From assembly GCA_030528455.1 (NCBI GenBank), contig JAUMYW010000006.1:19242-83241 (forward strand): 64,000 bases of DNA. The letters run 5' to 3'. The translations under genes and the position numbers were made by a program. The notes below the pieces were generated by a model. It did not search any database. It was not told where the DNA came from and worked only from the letters and a program-made list of their open reading frames with translations. The stretch is from Neisseria sp. Its GTDB lineage: Bacteria > Pseudomonadota > Gammaproteobacteria > Burkholderiales > Neisseriaceae. Below are positions 18,172 through 29,265 of the stretch, in pieces (positions within the stretch are counted from its first letter, which is position 1; each line of letters begins with the position of its first letter).

Positions 18172-19089
18172 ATGATGGGGCAATTGCAGAATATTGCATT
18201 TATCGGATTGGGAAATATGGGTGCTCCGATGGCTTTGAATCTCGTCAGGCAAGGTTACAGAGTAACTGTTTTTGATTTGAATCAGGAGGCAGTTGCCGTC
18301 TTGGAGCAGGCCGGTGCGGACAGAGGAGAAAATCCTGTAAAAACAGTGCAAACAGCAGATGCGGTAATCACGATGCTGCCGGCGGGCAAGCATGTGAAAA
18401 GTGTGTGTTTGGGAGAGAACGGCACATCGGGTATTTTTGATATTTTACCGGAACGTGCGGTTGTCATAGATTGCAGTACCATTGCTGTAGAAGATGCACA
18501 CTGTTTGGCAGAGGCAGCGGAGCGGAAAAAACTTGTATTTTTAGATGCGCCGGTATCGGGGGGGACGGCAGGTGCGGCAGCAGGGACGCTCAGTTTCATG
18601 GTTGGCGGCAGACGGGAAGATTTTGAACGGGTCAAACCGGTTTTGGAAATCATGGGCAAAAATATTTTTTATGCCGGAAACAATGGAGCCGGTCAGGCGG
18701 CAAAAATCTGCAACAATATGCTGTTGGGTATTTTGATGGCGGGTACGGCAGAAGCTTTGGCGTTGGGCGTGCGGAATGGGTTGGAGGCATCAGTACTGTC
18801 CGACATTATGGCGAAAAGCTCCGGCGGAAATTGGGTGCTTAACGTCTACAATCCCTATCCGGGAGTCATGCCGTCTGCACCGGCCGGCAGGGGGTATATG
18901 AATGGTTTTATGTCAAAGCTGATGCTGAAAGATTTACGTTTGGCAGCCGAACTGTCTGCTGCCACCCGTCAGGAAACGCCGATGGGGGAAAGAGCCCTCG
19001 AATTATATGAGAATTTTTCCGAACGGTATGGAGACTTGGATTTTTCGGCCATTTTGAGCCGTTATGTACCCGAGGTATTGTCCGAGTAG
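18172..19089 (+). CDS. mmsB: 3-hydroxyisobutyrate dehydrogenase family protein
   Basis: NAD(P)-dependent beta-hydroxyacid dehydrogenase, 305 residues. The cofactor loop GLGNMGAPMA is at 12-21, the substrate-site motif DAPVSGG at 125-131, and the catalytic Lys178 in GAGQAAKICNNM. Family members oxidise 3-hydroxyisobutyrate, 3-hydroxypropionate, or reduce tartronate semialdehyde; mmsA nearby favours the first two. AGGAGG lies five bases upstream of the first of two adjacent ATG codons. It has its own promoter region, separated from the mmsA operon by the broken acyl-CoA dehydrogenase gene. Confidence 0.88.
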   Translation: MMGQLQNIAFIGLGNMGAPMALNLVRQGYRVTVFDLNQEAVAVLEQAGADRGENPVKTVQTADAVITMLPAGKHVKSVCLGENGTSGIFDILPERAVVIDCSTIAVEDAHCLAEAAERKKLVFLDAPVSGGTAGAAAGTLSFMVGGRREDFERVKPVLEIMGKNIFYAGNNGAGQAAKICNNMLLGILMAGTAEALALGVRNGLEASVLSDIMAKSSGGNWVLNVYNPYPGVMPSAPAGRGYMNGFMSKLMLKDLRLAAELSAATRQETPMGERALELYENFSERYGDLDFSAILSRYVPEVLSE

Positions 19090-19113
19090 GAATGGCGGGT
19101 ATGAAAAGCCATG

Positions 19114-19145
19114 ATGCCGTCTGCAGGCCTGCAGACGGCATTTTT
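19114..19145. terminator. Perfect inverted DUS pair between convergent genes
   Basis: ATGCCGTCTGCAGG is followed directly by its reverse complement, giving a 28-base palindrome, then TTTT on the plus strand. It separates the rightward mmsB gene from the leftward hydrolase and probably stops transcription of mmsB. Confidence 0.8.
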
Positions 19146-19198
19146 GCCGGTTTCCGTATGTTCGGACATCCGTACAAGGCGTGTGCAGGAGTAGGGCA

Positions 19199-19834
19199 TT
19201 ACCGGAAAAACGGGTTGCAGCGTTTTTCGTGGCCTATCGTGGTGGTGCGGCCGTGGCCGGGAATGACGACGGTGTCTTCGGGCAGAACAAACAGTTTTTC
19301 GCGTATGCCTTCGATCAGGTCTTCGTGATTGCCGCGAGGGAAGTCGGTACGGCCTATGCTTTCGTAAAACAGTACGTCGCCGGCAATCAGCAGTTTCTCG
19401 GCGGCGCAATGGAAAACGAGATGGCCGGGCGTGTGGCCGGGAATATGCAGTACGTCGAAACGGAAACCGTCGGCTTCCAGCGTATCGCCTTCTTCCAGCC
19501 AGCGGTCGGGCAGGAAGGCCGGGCAGAGGGGAAAACCGTATTCGGCGGTAATCGCAGGCAGATTTTCCAATAAAAAACCGTCTTCGCGGTGCGGGCCGAG
19601 AACGGGCAGTCTTGCGGCCGTACGCAAATCGGGAACGCCGGCGGCGTGGTCGAGATGCCCGTGCGTGAGCCAGACGGCTTCAATCTGTATGCCCAATTCT
19701 TGTGCGCGGCGTAGCAGGAAATCCGCATCGCCGCCCGCATCGGTCAATACGCCTTTGCCGCTTTCCTCGTTCCAAATCAGGCAGCAGTTCTGCCTGAATG
19801 CCGTTACCGGCATGATTTCTATTTGCAAAGCCAT
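19199..19834 (-). CDS. Metallo-beta-lactamase-fold hydrolase, glyoxalase II-like (YcbL type)
   Basis: A 211-residue cytoplasmic hydrolase. The zinc motif THGHLDHA supplies His58, His60, Asp62 and His63; further ligands are in IPGHTPGH (near residue 132) and IAGDVLFYESIGRTDF, and the last His is in PGHGRTTTIGHE. The length matches the short YcbL/glyoxalase II-like group that lacks the C-terminal glutathione-binding domain, so the substrate is uncertain. It stands alone, divergent from the ligase gene with 67 bases between them. Confidence 0.9.
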   Translation of the reverse strand: MALQIEIMPVTAFRQNCCLIWNEESGKGVLTDAGGDADFLLRRAQELGIQIEAVWLTHGHLDHAAGVPDLRTAARLPVLGPHREDGFLLENLPAITAEYGFPLCPAFLPDRWLEEGDTLEADGFRFDVLHIPGHTPGHLVFHCAAEKLLIAGDVLFYESIGRTDFPRGNHEDLIEGIREKLFVLPEDTVVIPGHGRTTTIGHEKRCNPFFR

Positions 19835-19901
19835 GTTTCTTATCCTGAAAGTTCCGCTATACTGAAAACCGGTTGTGGATTATACCGATAAAGGAGGGCT
19901 T

Positions 19902-20828
19902 ATGAGAACTTTGCTTTTCGGGTGGTTTTTTCTGCCCTTGCCGACACTTGCAGACGGCTTGATGCTGGCTCGGGAATATCGGGATGAGAATGTATCGGGC
20001 TGGCTGATGAGTGAGAAGCTGGACGGCGTGCGCGCGTATTGGGACGGCAAACGTTTGATCAGCCGTCAGGGATATGTGTTTTCCCCGCCCAAGGGATTTG
20101 CCGACGGCTTCCCGCCTTATCCGCTTGACGGCGAGCTGTACAGCCGCAGGGGGCAGTTCGAGCAGATTTCGGCGGCGGTGCGTTCTTCGGGCGGGAATTG
20201 GCAGGGCATCAGGCTGCATGTTTTCGATGTGCCTCAAGCGTCCGGCGGTTTGCGCCGACGGCTGGCTGTTTTGCAGGCGTATTTGAAAACGCATTCCGCG
20301 CCCAATCTGGTAGTAATCGAGCAGAAAACGGTCAAGGATTTTGCTGCCGCCAAAGCGTGGATGGAAGAAATCGTGGCGGGCGGCGGAGAGGGAGTGATTC
20401 TGCGTCATCCCGATGCGTCTTACGGCAGCGGCCGCAGCAGCCATTATTTGAAGCTCAAACCTCATCAGGACGCCGAATGCCGTGTAACCAAACATCATGA
20501 AGGCAAAGGCAAATATGCGGGCAAACTCGGTTCGCTCAGTTGTCGGAACGAGTTGGGCGAATTCAAAATCGGCAGCGGTTTCAAAGATGCCGACAGGGAA
20601 AATCCGCCCGCAATCGGTACGTTGATTACCTACCGTCATCGGGGGTTCACGCAAAAAGGTCTGCCGAGGTTCGCCACGTATTTGCGCGTACGCAGGACCG
20701 TCCTTAGTCGGTCGTGTTGCGGTAAAGCGGCAAGCCGTCTGCAAACGGAGCTGCAGACGGCTTGTTTGTCGGGAAGGAACGTCAATGTTCCGTCTGTTTT
20801 GAATCGCCGTGCCACGGGGCAACTTTAA
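19902..20828 (+). CDS. Periplasmic ATP-dependent DNA ligase LigE with an odd C-terminal extension
   Basis: A short ATP-dependent DNA ligase of the LigE type, with a signal peptide (residues 1-18, cut after LADG region) that sends it to the periplasm; Neisseria LigE is linked to extracellular DNA and biofilm. The adenylated Lys is in SEKLDGVRAYWDG, followed by PLDGELYSRRGQF, GEGVILRHP and the motif V region YLKLKPHQDAE. The family normally has about 270 residues. Here the frame continues to 308, reading about 40 unrelated residues through an inverted DUS pair and overlapping ampG by 47 bases. A lost base near 20690 would restore a stop at 20705-20707. Confidence 0.88.
   Translation: MRTLLFGWFFLPLPTLADGLMLAREYRDENVSGWLMSEKLDGVRAYWDGKRLISRQGYVFSPPKGFADGFPPYPLDGELYSRRGQFEQISAAVRSSGGNWQGIRLHVFDVPQASGGLRRRLAVLQAYLKTHSAPNLVVIEQKTVKDFAAAKAWMEEIVAGGGEGVILRHPDASYGSGRSSHYLKLKPHQDAECRVTKHHEGKGKYAGKLGSLSCRNELGEFKIGSGFKDADRENPPAIGTLITYRHRGFTQKGLPRFATYLRVRRTVLSRSCCGKAASRLQTELQTACLSGRNVNVPSVLNRRATGQL
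20732..20763. repeat. Inverted DUS pair between ligE and ampG
   Basis: AAGCCGTCTGCA and TGCAGACGGCTT, eight bases apart, are followed by TGTTTG. The position is that of an intergenic terminator, yet the ligase reading frame runs through it, which supports a recent frameshift in the ligase. Confidence 0.8.
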
Positions 20829-22059
20829 ACAGCAGCAGCATACCCGGAACGGCCAGAGCGAAGCAGAGCCAGAAAAACGATACATAGCCCAAGGCTTCGA
20901 TCAGATAGCCGGTGGCCGCATTGATAAAGGTGCGCGGAACGGCCGACAAACTGGTGAACAAAGCCAGTTGGGTGGCGGTGAACAGAGGATTGGTTTCGCG
21001 TGCCATGTATGCGACATAAGCCGCCGTACCCAAGCCCACGCCGACCGCCTCCGCACCGATAACGGCGGCAAGCACCGTGCGTTCGTACCAGCCGACGGTG
21101 TCAAACGGCCCCAATCCTGCCAGCCAGACAAAGCCCAAAATCGTAACGATTTGCACCAATCCGAACAGCCATAAAGCTTTGTTGATGCCGATTTTCAACA
21201 TCCAAATGCCGCCGATGATGCCGAAAATGACGGCAGGCCAAAGTCCGGCGTTTTTCGCGATGAGGCCGATGTCGGTTTTGCTGTAACCCATATCGATATA
21301 AAACGGCGTGGCCAGCGCGGTAGCCATGCTGTCGCCGAGTTTGTAGAGAAAAATAAAAGCCAGCACCCATAATGCCTGGGCAATGCCTTTACGTTGGAAA
21401 AACTCTCTGAAAGGGTCGCTGACGCGCTGTGCAAATGTGCGGGGTGCAGACGGCATGATTTCCGGTTCGCGCGCCAGAAGCAAAGTCATTGCCAGTCCGG
21501 GCAGCATAAACAGAGAAGTTATCAGAAATACATTCTGCCAAGGCATCAAATCTGCCAGAATCAGGCTGAGCGAACCGGGAACCAAGGCGGCGATGCGGTA
21601 GGCATTGACGTGTATCGAGTTGCCCAAGCCCAGCTCGTTGTCCGACAGAATTTCGCGGCGGTATGCGTCCAGCACAATATCCTGACTGGCGGAAAAAAAC
21701 GCCACTGCCAGCGACAAGCCCATAATGACCGGCATATGCCGGTGCGGATTGAGCAGGGCGTAGGCCGCCAGCGTCAGCAGCAGGGCGATTTGGGTAACGA
21801 GCATCCAGCCGCGCCGCCGTCCGAGAAAAGGCAGGCGGACATAATCCAGCAGCGGCGACCAAATAAATTTCCAAGTGAAGGGCAAACCGATTAAGGCAAA
21901 CAGACCGATGGTTTTCAAATCGATCTGTTCGCTTCTGAGCCAGGCCGGAATCAGATTAATCAGGAAATACAGCGGCAAACCCGATGTAAAACCGGTAAAC
22001 ACGCAAATCAGCATTTTGCGGCTGAAAATCTGCTGCCAAGCGGAAGTCGGGGAAGTCAT
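20782..22059 (-). CDS. ampG: Muropeptide permease AmpG
   Basis: Major-facilitator-superfamily importer of anhydro-muropeptides for cell-wall recycling in the inner membrane; in Neisseria AmpG activity limits release of inflammatory fragments. The 425 residues contain about 12-14 spans. Family signatures are FTGFTSGLPLYFLINLIPAWLR's first part, GLPFTWKFIWSPLLDY, SASQDIVLDAYRREIL, FIFLYKLGDSMATALATPFY and TATQLALFTSLSAVPRTFI. The gene is divergent from rmuC and convergent with ligE. Confidence 0.94.
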   Translation of the reverse strand: MTSPTSAWQQIFSRKMLICVFTGFTSGLPLYFLINLIPAWLRSEQIDLKTIGLFALIGLPFTWKFIWSPLLDYVRLPFLGRRRGWMLVTQIALLLTLAAYALLNPHRHMPVIMGLSLAVAFFSASQDIVLDAYRREILSDNELGLGNSIHVNAYRIAALVPGSLSLILADLMPWQNVFLITSLFMLPGLAMTLLLAREPEIMPSAPRTFAQRVSDPFREFFQRKGIAQALWVLAFIFLYKLGDSMATALATPFYIDMGYSKTDIGLIAKNAGLWPAVIFGIIGGIWMLKIGINKALWLFGLVQIVTILGFVWLAGLGPFDTVGWYERTVLAAVIGAEAVGVGLGTAAYVAYMARETNPLFTATQLALFTSLSAVPRTFINAATGYLIEALGYVSFFWLCFALAVPGMLLLFKVAPWHGDSKQTEH

Positions 22060-22177
22060 GATGCGGTTTGTCCGAAATAAAAAGGCGTTTATTGTAGCAG
22101 AGCCGCCGTTTTCCCGCTGCGGCGGTGATAAAATACGCTCCTTGTTTCCCTTGATATTTTTTCAGACGGCCTTTTTT

Positions 22178-23806
22178 ATGACGCAAGAAACTTTAAATCT
22201 GATTTTGTCTGCCGCCGCAGGGCTGTTATCCGGCGCACTGCTGCTGTATGTGTTTTTGAGCGCGCATTACCGCAAACAGGCGGCGCAGGCGCAGGAAATT
22301 CGGGCGGAACTGGCTGCACAGTTGGCCGCTGCCGAAGAACAGCGGCGTTTTGCCGAAACCTTAGGCAGCCGTGCCGAGCAGGAATTGGCGGCATTGAATG
22401 GCCGTTTTGCCGACTTGGACGATGCTTTTGACGAAAAATGCCGCGAACTGGCCGTGGCCGAAACGGCGAACCGCCGTTTGGCACAAGTGGAAGAAGAACT
22501 GGCCGACAGCCGCTGCCTGGCGCAGGACGTGCAGCATCAGGCGGGCGTACTGGCGCAGCGTTATGCTGCCGCACAGCAGCAGATTGAAGATTTGCAGCAG
22601 CGCGAAGCCGAAGCAGGCCGTCTGAAAAACGAATTGGCCGAACTGCATGCCCGTTTGAACGAAAGCGAGCTGGAAAACGGCCGTCTGCACACCCGTTTGG
22701 AAGAAGAACGCAAAGCCGCAGCCGAAAAACTGGCCCTGCTTGATGAAGCCAAAACCGCCTTGGGCGACCAGTTTCAAAATCTCGCGAACCGCATTTTGGA
22801 AGAAAAAGCCCGCCGTTTCAGCGAGCAGAACCGCGAAAGTCTGGGCGTGCTGCTCAATCCTTTGAACGAGCAGATTGCCGGTTTCAAAACCCTGATTCAA
22901 AACACTTACGAAAAAGAAACCAAAGAGCGGCTGACTTTGGAAAACGAAGTCAAAAACCTGCAAACGCTCAATACGCGGCTCCACCGCGATGCCCAAGCAT
23001 TAACCGATGCCCTGATCGGCACGCGCAACAAAACGCAGGGCAATTGGGGCGAAATGGTGTTGGAAAGCGTATTGCAGAATTCGGGGCTGCACAAAGGCCG
23101 CGAATACATCGTGCAGACGGCAGGCGAACGGTTGGACGATGAGGGCAGAAGCGTGCGTATCCAGCCCGATGTCATCGTCAATCTGCCCGACAACAAACAA
23201 ATCGTGATTGATGCCAAAGTATCGCTCAACGCCTATGTGCGCTACACGCAGGCCGAAGAGCCGTCTGCAGCCCGCGCCGCCTTGAACGCCCATCTGCAAT
23301 CTTTGCGCAGCCACGTCTCCCAGCTCTCCGCCAAGCGTTACGAAACCATGGAAGGCATACGCAGCCTGGATTTCGTGTTTATGTTCGTGCCGGTCGAACC
23401 GGCTTATCTGCTGGCTTTGCAGCAGGACGCCGAATTGTTCCAAGAATGTTTCGACAAACGTATCATGCTGGTCGGACCGAGTACGCTTTTGGCAAGCTTG
23501 CGGACGGTGGCCCACTTGTGGCGCAACGAACAGCAAAACCAAAACGCGCTCAAAATTGCCGAAGAAGGCGGCAGACTGTATGACAAGTTTGTCGGTTTCG
23601 CCGAAACCATGAACGACTTGGGCAAAAGTTTGGGACAAGCCCAAACCCGTTACGAAACCGCGATGAAGCAGTTGAAGGAAGGCTCCGGCAATCTGGTCGG
23701 CCGCGCCGACAAACTGCACCGTTTGGGTGTGAAGGCCGCCAAGCAGCTTGACAAGGAATGGCTGAGGCAGGCACAGGACAGTCTGCCGCCGGCGGAGCGG
23801 GACTGA
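22178..23806 (+). CDS. rmuC: DNA recombination protein RmuC
   Basis: A 542-residue protein of the RmuC family, thought to limit inversions between short inverted repeats. Residues 1-30 form a membrane anchor. Residues 35-250 form a long Ala/Glu/Gln-rich coiled coil. The conserved nuclease-like domain is at about 285-500, with GNWGEMVLESVLQNSGLHKG, IVIDAKVSLNAYVRY, DFVFMFVPVEPAYLLAL and SPSTLLASLRTV-like GPSTLLASLRTVAHLWRNEQ. The ATG at 22178 lies after an AA-type DUS that lies within the leader. The abundance of inverted repeats in this genome makes its presence noteworthy. Confidence 0.93.
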   Translation: MTQETLNLILSAAAGLLSGALLLYVFLSAHYRKQAAQAQEIRAELAAQLAAAEEQRRFAETLGSRAEQELAALNGRFADLDDAFDEKCRELAVAETANRRLAQVEEELADSRCLAQDVQHQAGVLAQRYAAAQQQIEDLQQREAEAGRLKNELAELHARLNESELENGRLHTRLEEERKAAAEKLALLDEAKTALGDQFQNLANRILEEKARRFSEQNRESLGVLLNPLNEQIAGFKTLIQNTYEKETKERLTLENEVKNLQTLNTRLHRDAQALTDALIGTRNKTQGNWGEMVLESVLQNSGLHKGREYIVQTAGERLDDEGRSVRIQPDVIVNLPDNKQIVIDAKVSLNAYVRYTQAEEPSAARAALNAHLQSLRSHVSQLSAKRYETMEGIRSLDFVFMFVPVEPAYLLALQQDAELFQECFDKRIMLVGPSTLLASLRTVAHLWRNEQQNQNALKIAEEGGRLYDKFVGFAETMNDLGKSLGQAQTRYETAMKQLKEGSGNLVGRADKLHRLGVKAAKQLDKEWLRQAQDSLPPAERD

Positions 23807-23815
23807 TGACGGCAT

Positions 23816-23842
23816 CGGCACGGTTTGAACCGTGCCGTTTTT
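23816..23842 (+). terminator. Rho-independent terminator after rmuC
   Basis: CGGCACGGTT and AACCGTGCCG form ten pairs with a two-base gap, followed by TTTTT. No DUS is part of it. Confidence 0.88.
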
Positions 23843-23882
23843 GCAACGTCAAGCAGCCGAACAGATAAAGACTGCCGGGCAG

Positions 23883-24632
23883 TCACTCGCGTACGAAAGG
23901 ATAGAGAGGTTGGCCCCAGTCGGGCGAATCGGGGTGCTGCATCATAATATGGAGAATGGCGGGAATGCAGGCTGCCAAAAAGGCATAGCCGTTGCGCAGC
24001 TGGTTGCGGTTGGCCGAGCTGTTCCAAGTTGCGCCGCCGTGGACAAGTTGGTTGCGAAGGGTATAGAGACGGTCGAAGATGATGAACAGTACGGTTTCCG
24101 TATTCTGGTCGGCCAGTGCGGTTCGTGCCCGTTTGCGTGCCGCATCGAAACGTTCCAGCCATTCCTGCTCACCGATGCTGCCGTTTTGGAAGTCCCAAAA
24201 GGCTTGGAAAACGTAGCGGTTGTCGAGCAGCAGACGGATGCTGTCGGAAAATTCTTCCCATACCAGGCGGTAGAGCGTGCGTTGTTTGTCCAAGCGGCAG
24301 ACGGCACACAGAAATTGGCGCAGATTGTGCCGTTCGGGGCTTTGTACGGCGGTTTCCCAGTCGCGGGCATAGGCGGCGTTGAACGCAATCCATTGGGTGA
24401 TAAAGGCAATATCCAAATCACTCGCGGCTTTGTGCAAACCGGCTTGCAAATCGGTACAGAGGGAGCTGTGGCGGGAACGAATGTGTTCTTCCAAAATACG
24501 GCGGTGGTCGTCGGCAGCGGATCGGGCGCGGGAGAGCCAGCTGAGCGAGCGGTGTATGCGCAGCCGGAAAGATTCGGGAAAATCGGCGCGGTGCTGCCGG
24601 TAATATTGGTTCAAATTGTCGAAATCCATCAT
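23883..24632 (-). CDS. HEPN-domain protein, function unknown
   Basis: A 249-residue, helix-rich, soluble protein with no signal peptide. The C-terminal half contains FIIFDRLYTLRNQLVHGG: the RNxxxH motif is the catalytic or structural signature of HEPN domains, found in RNases of toxin systems and in RNA-processing proteins. The N-terminal half has no motif I recognise; aromatic-rich ITQWIAFNAAYARDWE is similar to Apea-like HEPN proteins. No partner antitoxin or nucleotidyltransferase gene is adjacent; rsmE lies 104 bases upstream on the same strand. Whether the HEPN site is active is unknown. Confidence 0.65.
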   Translation of the reverse strand: MMDFDNLNQYYRQHRADFPESFRLRIHRSLSWLSRARSAADDHRRILEEHIRSRHSSLCTDLQAGLHKAASDLDIAFITQWIAFNAAYARDWETAVQSPERHNLRQFLCAVCRLDKQRTLYRLVWEEFSDSIRLLLDNRYVFQAFWDFQNGSIGEQEWLERFDAARKRARTALADQNTETVLFIIFDRLYTLRNQLVHGGATWNSSANRNQLRNGYAFLAACIPAILHIMMQHPDSPDWGQPLYPFVRE

Positions 24633-24736
24633 TGGCTCCTTGCGGACTTTGCAGTTTTGGTGGAGGAAGGTGCAGACGGCATAATCGGTTTCGGTGTGCC
24701 GATGTAACGGTTTTTATTGTTCTCCTGTTTTGCCGT

Positions 24737-25465
24737 TCAGACAAAATCGCCCCAGAGTGTCTGCATGGCGGCGATGGCAGCCAGTGAGGCGGTTTCGGTA
24801 CGCAGTACGCGGCCGCCGAGCAGGACGGATTGGAAACCGGCGGCAAAGGCGGCGGCTTCTTCGGCTTCCGTCCAGCCTCCTTCCGGACCGATCATCAGAA
24901 CCGCGCTTTTCGGTTTGGTGAATGCGCCGAGTTTTTGCGCGTGGTTCAGGCTCATGAGCAGTTTCAAATCCGTATCGGCGGGCAGCCCGGCGAAGGCCTG
25001 TTGCAGGGTTTGCAGCGGGGCGATGGCCGGAACGATGTTTCTGCCGCATTGTTCGCAGGCGGAAACGGCGATTTCCTGCCAACGCTGTATGCGTTTGTCG
25101 GCGCGTTCGCCGCTGAGTCTGACGACCGAACGTTCCGCGCTGACGGGAATAATCGTATTTACGCCCAACTCCACGCTTTTCTGTATCGTGAAATCCATAC
25201 GCTCGCCAGAAGAGACGGCTTGGATAAGTGTGATGTGCAGATGCGATTCCTTATCTGCAGACGGCATTTCGCCGACAATCCGGGCTTCGGCGGTGCGTTT
25301 GCCGACGGAGGTCAGCACGGCGCGGAAGGCGTTGCCTTTGCCGTTGAATAAAACGATTTCGTCCTGTTCGTGCAGGCGCAGGACGCGGATGTGGCGGACA
25401 ACTGAGTCGGGCAGCGGCAGGCTTTGGCCGTCTGCAAGCGGGTAATCGGTGAAGAAACGCGGCAT
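24737..25465 (-). CDS. rsmE: 16S rRNA (uracil-1498-N3)-methyltransferase
   Basis: SPOUT-class enzyme that methylates U1498 of 16S rRNA with S-adenosylmethionine. The protein has 242 residues. The N-terminal PUA-like part contains VVRHIRVLRLHEQDEIVLFN, and the knotted C-terminal part has MIGPEGGWTEAEE and LGGRVLRTETASLAAIAAMQ, which form the cofactor pocket. It is the upstream neighbour of the HEPN gene, in the same direction, and is divergent from the phosphatase gene. Confidence 0.95.
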   Translation of the reverse strand: MPRFFTDYPLADGQSLPLPDSVVRHIRVLRLHEQDEIVLFNGKGNAFRAVLTSVGKRTAEARIVGEMPSADKESHLHITLIQAVSSGERMDFTIQKSVELGVNTIIPVSAERSVVRLSGERADKRIQRWQEIAVSACEQCGRNIVPAIAPLQTLQQAFAGLPADTDLKLLMSLNHAQKLGAFTKPKSAVLMIGPEGGWTEAEEAAAFAAGFQSVLLGGRVLRTETASLAAIAAMQTLWGDFV

Positions 25466-25621
25466 TTTGGCTGGTGGTTAAAATCGGTTAATATAGCGGA
25501 CTATTATAGCCTAAGCCGAAAATGCCGTCCGAAAGTGCGGTTTTGCAAAGCTGAACCGCAGTTTTTGAAGCATGATTACGGCAGGTTCGGGTGTTTTTCC
25601 GGTCGGGCAACAGGAACAATC

Positions 25622-26419
25622 ATGTCGGAAACATTATTCAAATTGCAGCATTTGGTGCGCGAAATTGCAGCGGAAGAAGTGATGCCGCGCTTTTTGGCGG
25701 CGGAGGCCTGTACCAAGGCGGACGGCACGACGCTGTCGGAGGCTGATTTGGCGGCGCAGGCAGCTTTTGCCCGCCGTTTGCCCGAATTGATCGATTGCCC
25801 GATGCTCGGCGAGGAAATGAGCGAAGCGGAACAGCGCGATTTGTGGCTGCACAACCATCAGGGCTTGTGGGTGGTCGATCCGATAGACGGTACGACCAAT
25901 TTTGTGAACGGCTTTCCGCATTTTGCCGTTTCCGTTGCTTATGTGCGCGAAGGACGGTCTGAGCTGGCGGTGATTTTCAATCCGGTAAACGGAGAATGTT
26001 TCTATGCCGAACGGGGCGGCGGTGCGTTTTTAAACGGCCGCAGGCTGCCGCTGGTGTTGCGCGACAAACGTTTGTCCCGCGCGATGGCGGCGGTGGAAAT
26101 CAAATATCTGCGTTCGGGCAAACTGTCGAGCCGCATCAATACGCTGTCGCCGGTCAGCAGCATACGCAGCTTGGGCAGCAGCACTTTGGATTGGTGTTAT
26201 CTGTCGGCGGGGCGTATCGATGTTTATCTGCACGGCGGGCAGAAATTGTGGGACTACGCGGCCGGCGCGCTGATTTTCCAAGAGGCCGGCGGCCTGCTCG
26301 ATACTTTGGAAGGTGATGATTTTTGGAGCGGCGAACACGTTTTTACGCGCTCGGTGATTGCTGCGCTCCATCCCGATTTGTTTGCCGCCTGGGTGAAATG
26401 GATTCGGGAAAACCAGTAG
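25622..26419 (+). CDS. Inositol monophosphatase family phosphatase
   Basis: Magnesium-dependent sugar- or nucleotide-phosphate phosphatase of 265 residues. The metal ligands are in GEEMSE (63-68) and DPIDGTTNF (86-94), and the third site is WDYAAGALIFQEAGG near residue 210. The length and motifs fit the SuhB/CysQ superfamily; the exact substrate (inositol-1-phosphate, PAP or a sugar phosphate) cannot be decided. The start at 25622 begins the conserved domain. The gene is monocistronic, ending at a two-way terminator shared with leuS. Confidence 0.88.
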   Translation: MSETLFKLQHLVREIAAEEVMPRFLAAEACTKADGTTLSEADLAAQAAFARRLPELIDCPMLGEEMSEAEQRDLWLHNHQGLWVVDPIDGTTNFVNGFPHFAVSVAYVREGRSELAVIFNPVNGECFYAERGGGAFLNGRRLPLVLRDKRLSRAMAAVEIKYLRSGKLSSRINTLSPVSSIRSLGSSTLDWCYLSAGRIDVYLHGGQKLWDYAAGALIFQEAGGLLDTLEGDDFWSGEHVFTRSVIAALHPDLFAAWVKWIRENQ

Positions 26420-26492
26420 GGCGGATAGCAGTGCCGTCTGCAAGCGAAGCTTGAAAAGGGCTTTTCAGACCCTTTATGGTGTAAAACGGATA

Positions 26493-26525
26493 AAAAACGG
26501 AAGCCTTTGACGGGCTTCCGTTTTG
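26493..26525. terminator. Bidirectional terminator between phosphatase gene and leuS
   Basis: ACGGAAGCC and GGCTTCCGT form a nine-pair stem with a seven-base loop. AAAAAA precedes and TTTT follows, so the hairpin has a U-tract in both directions, fitting the convergent genes. Confidence 0.9.
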
Positions 26526-26539
26526 TTTTCGTGTTTTGT

Positions 26540-29206
<2,667 letters not shown>

Positions 29207-29265
29207 TTATAGCAGTTTCTGAACGGGTTTTTCAGACGGCCTTGCTGTTTGATGCCGTCTGCAGC

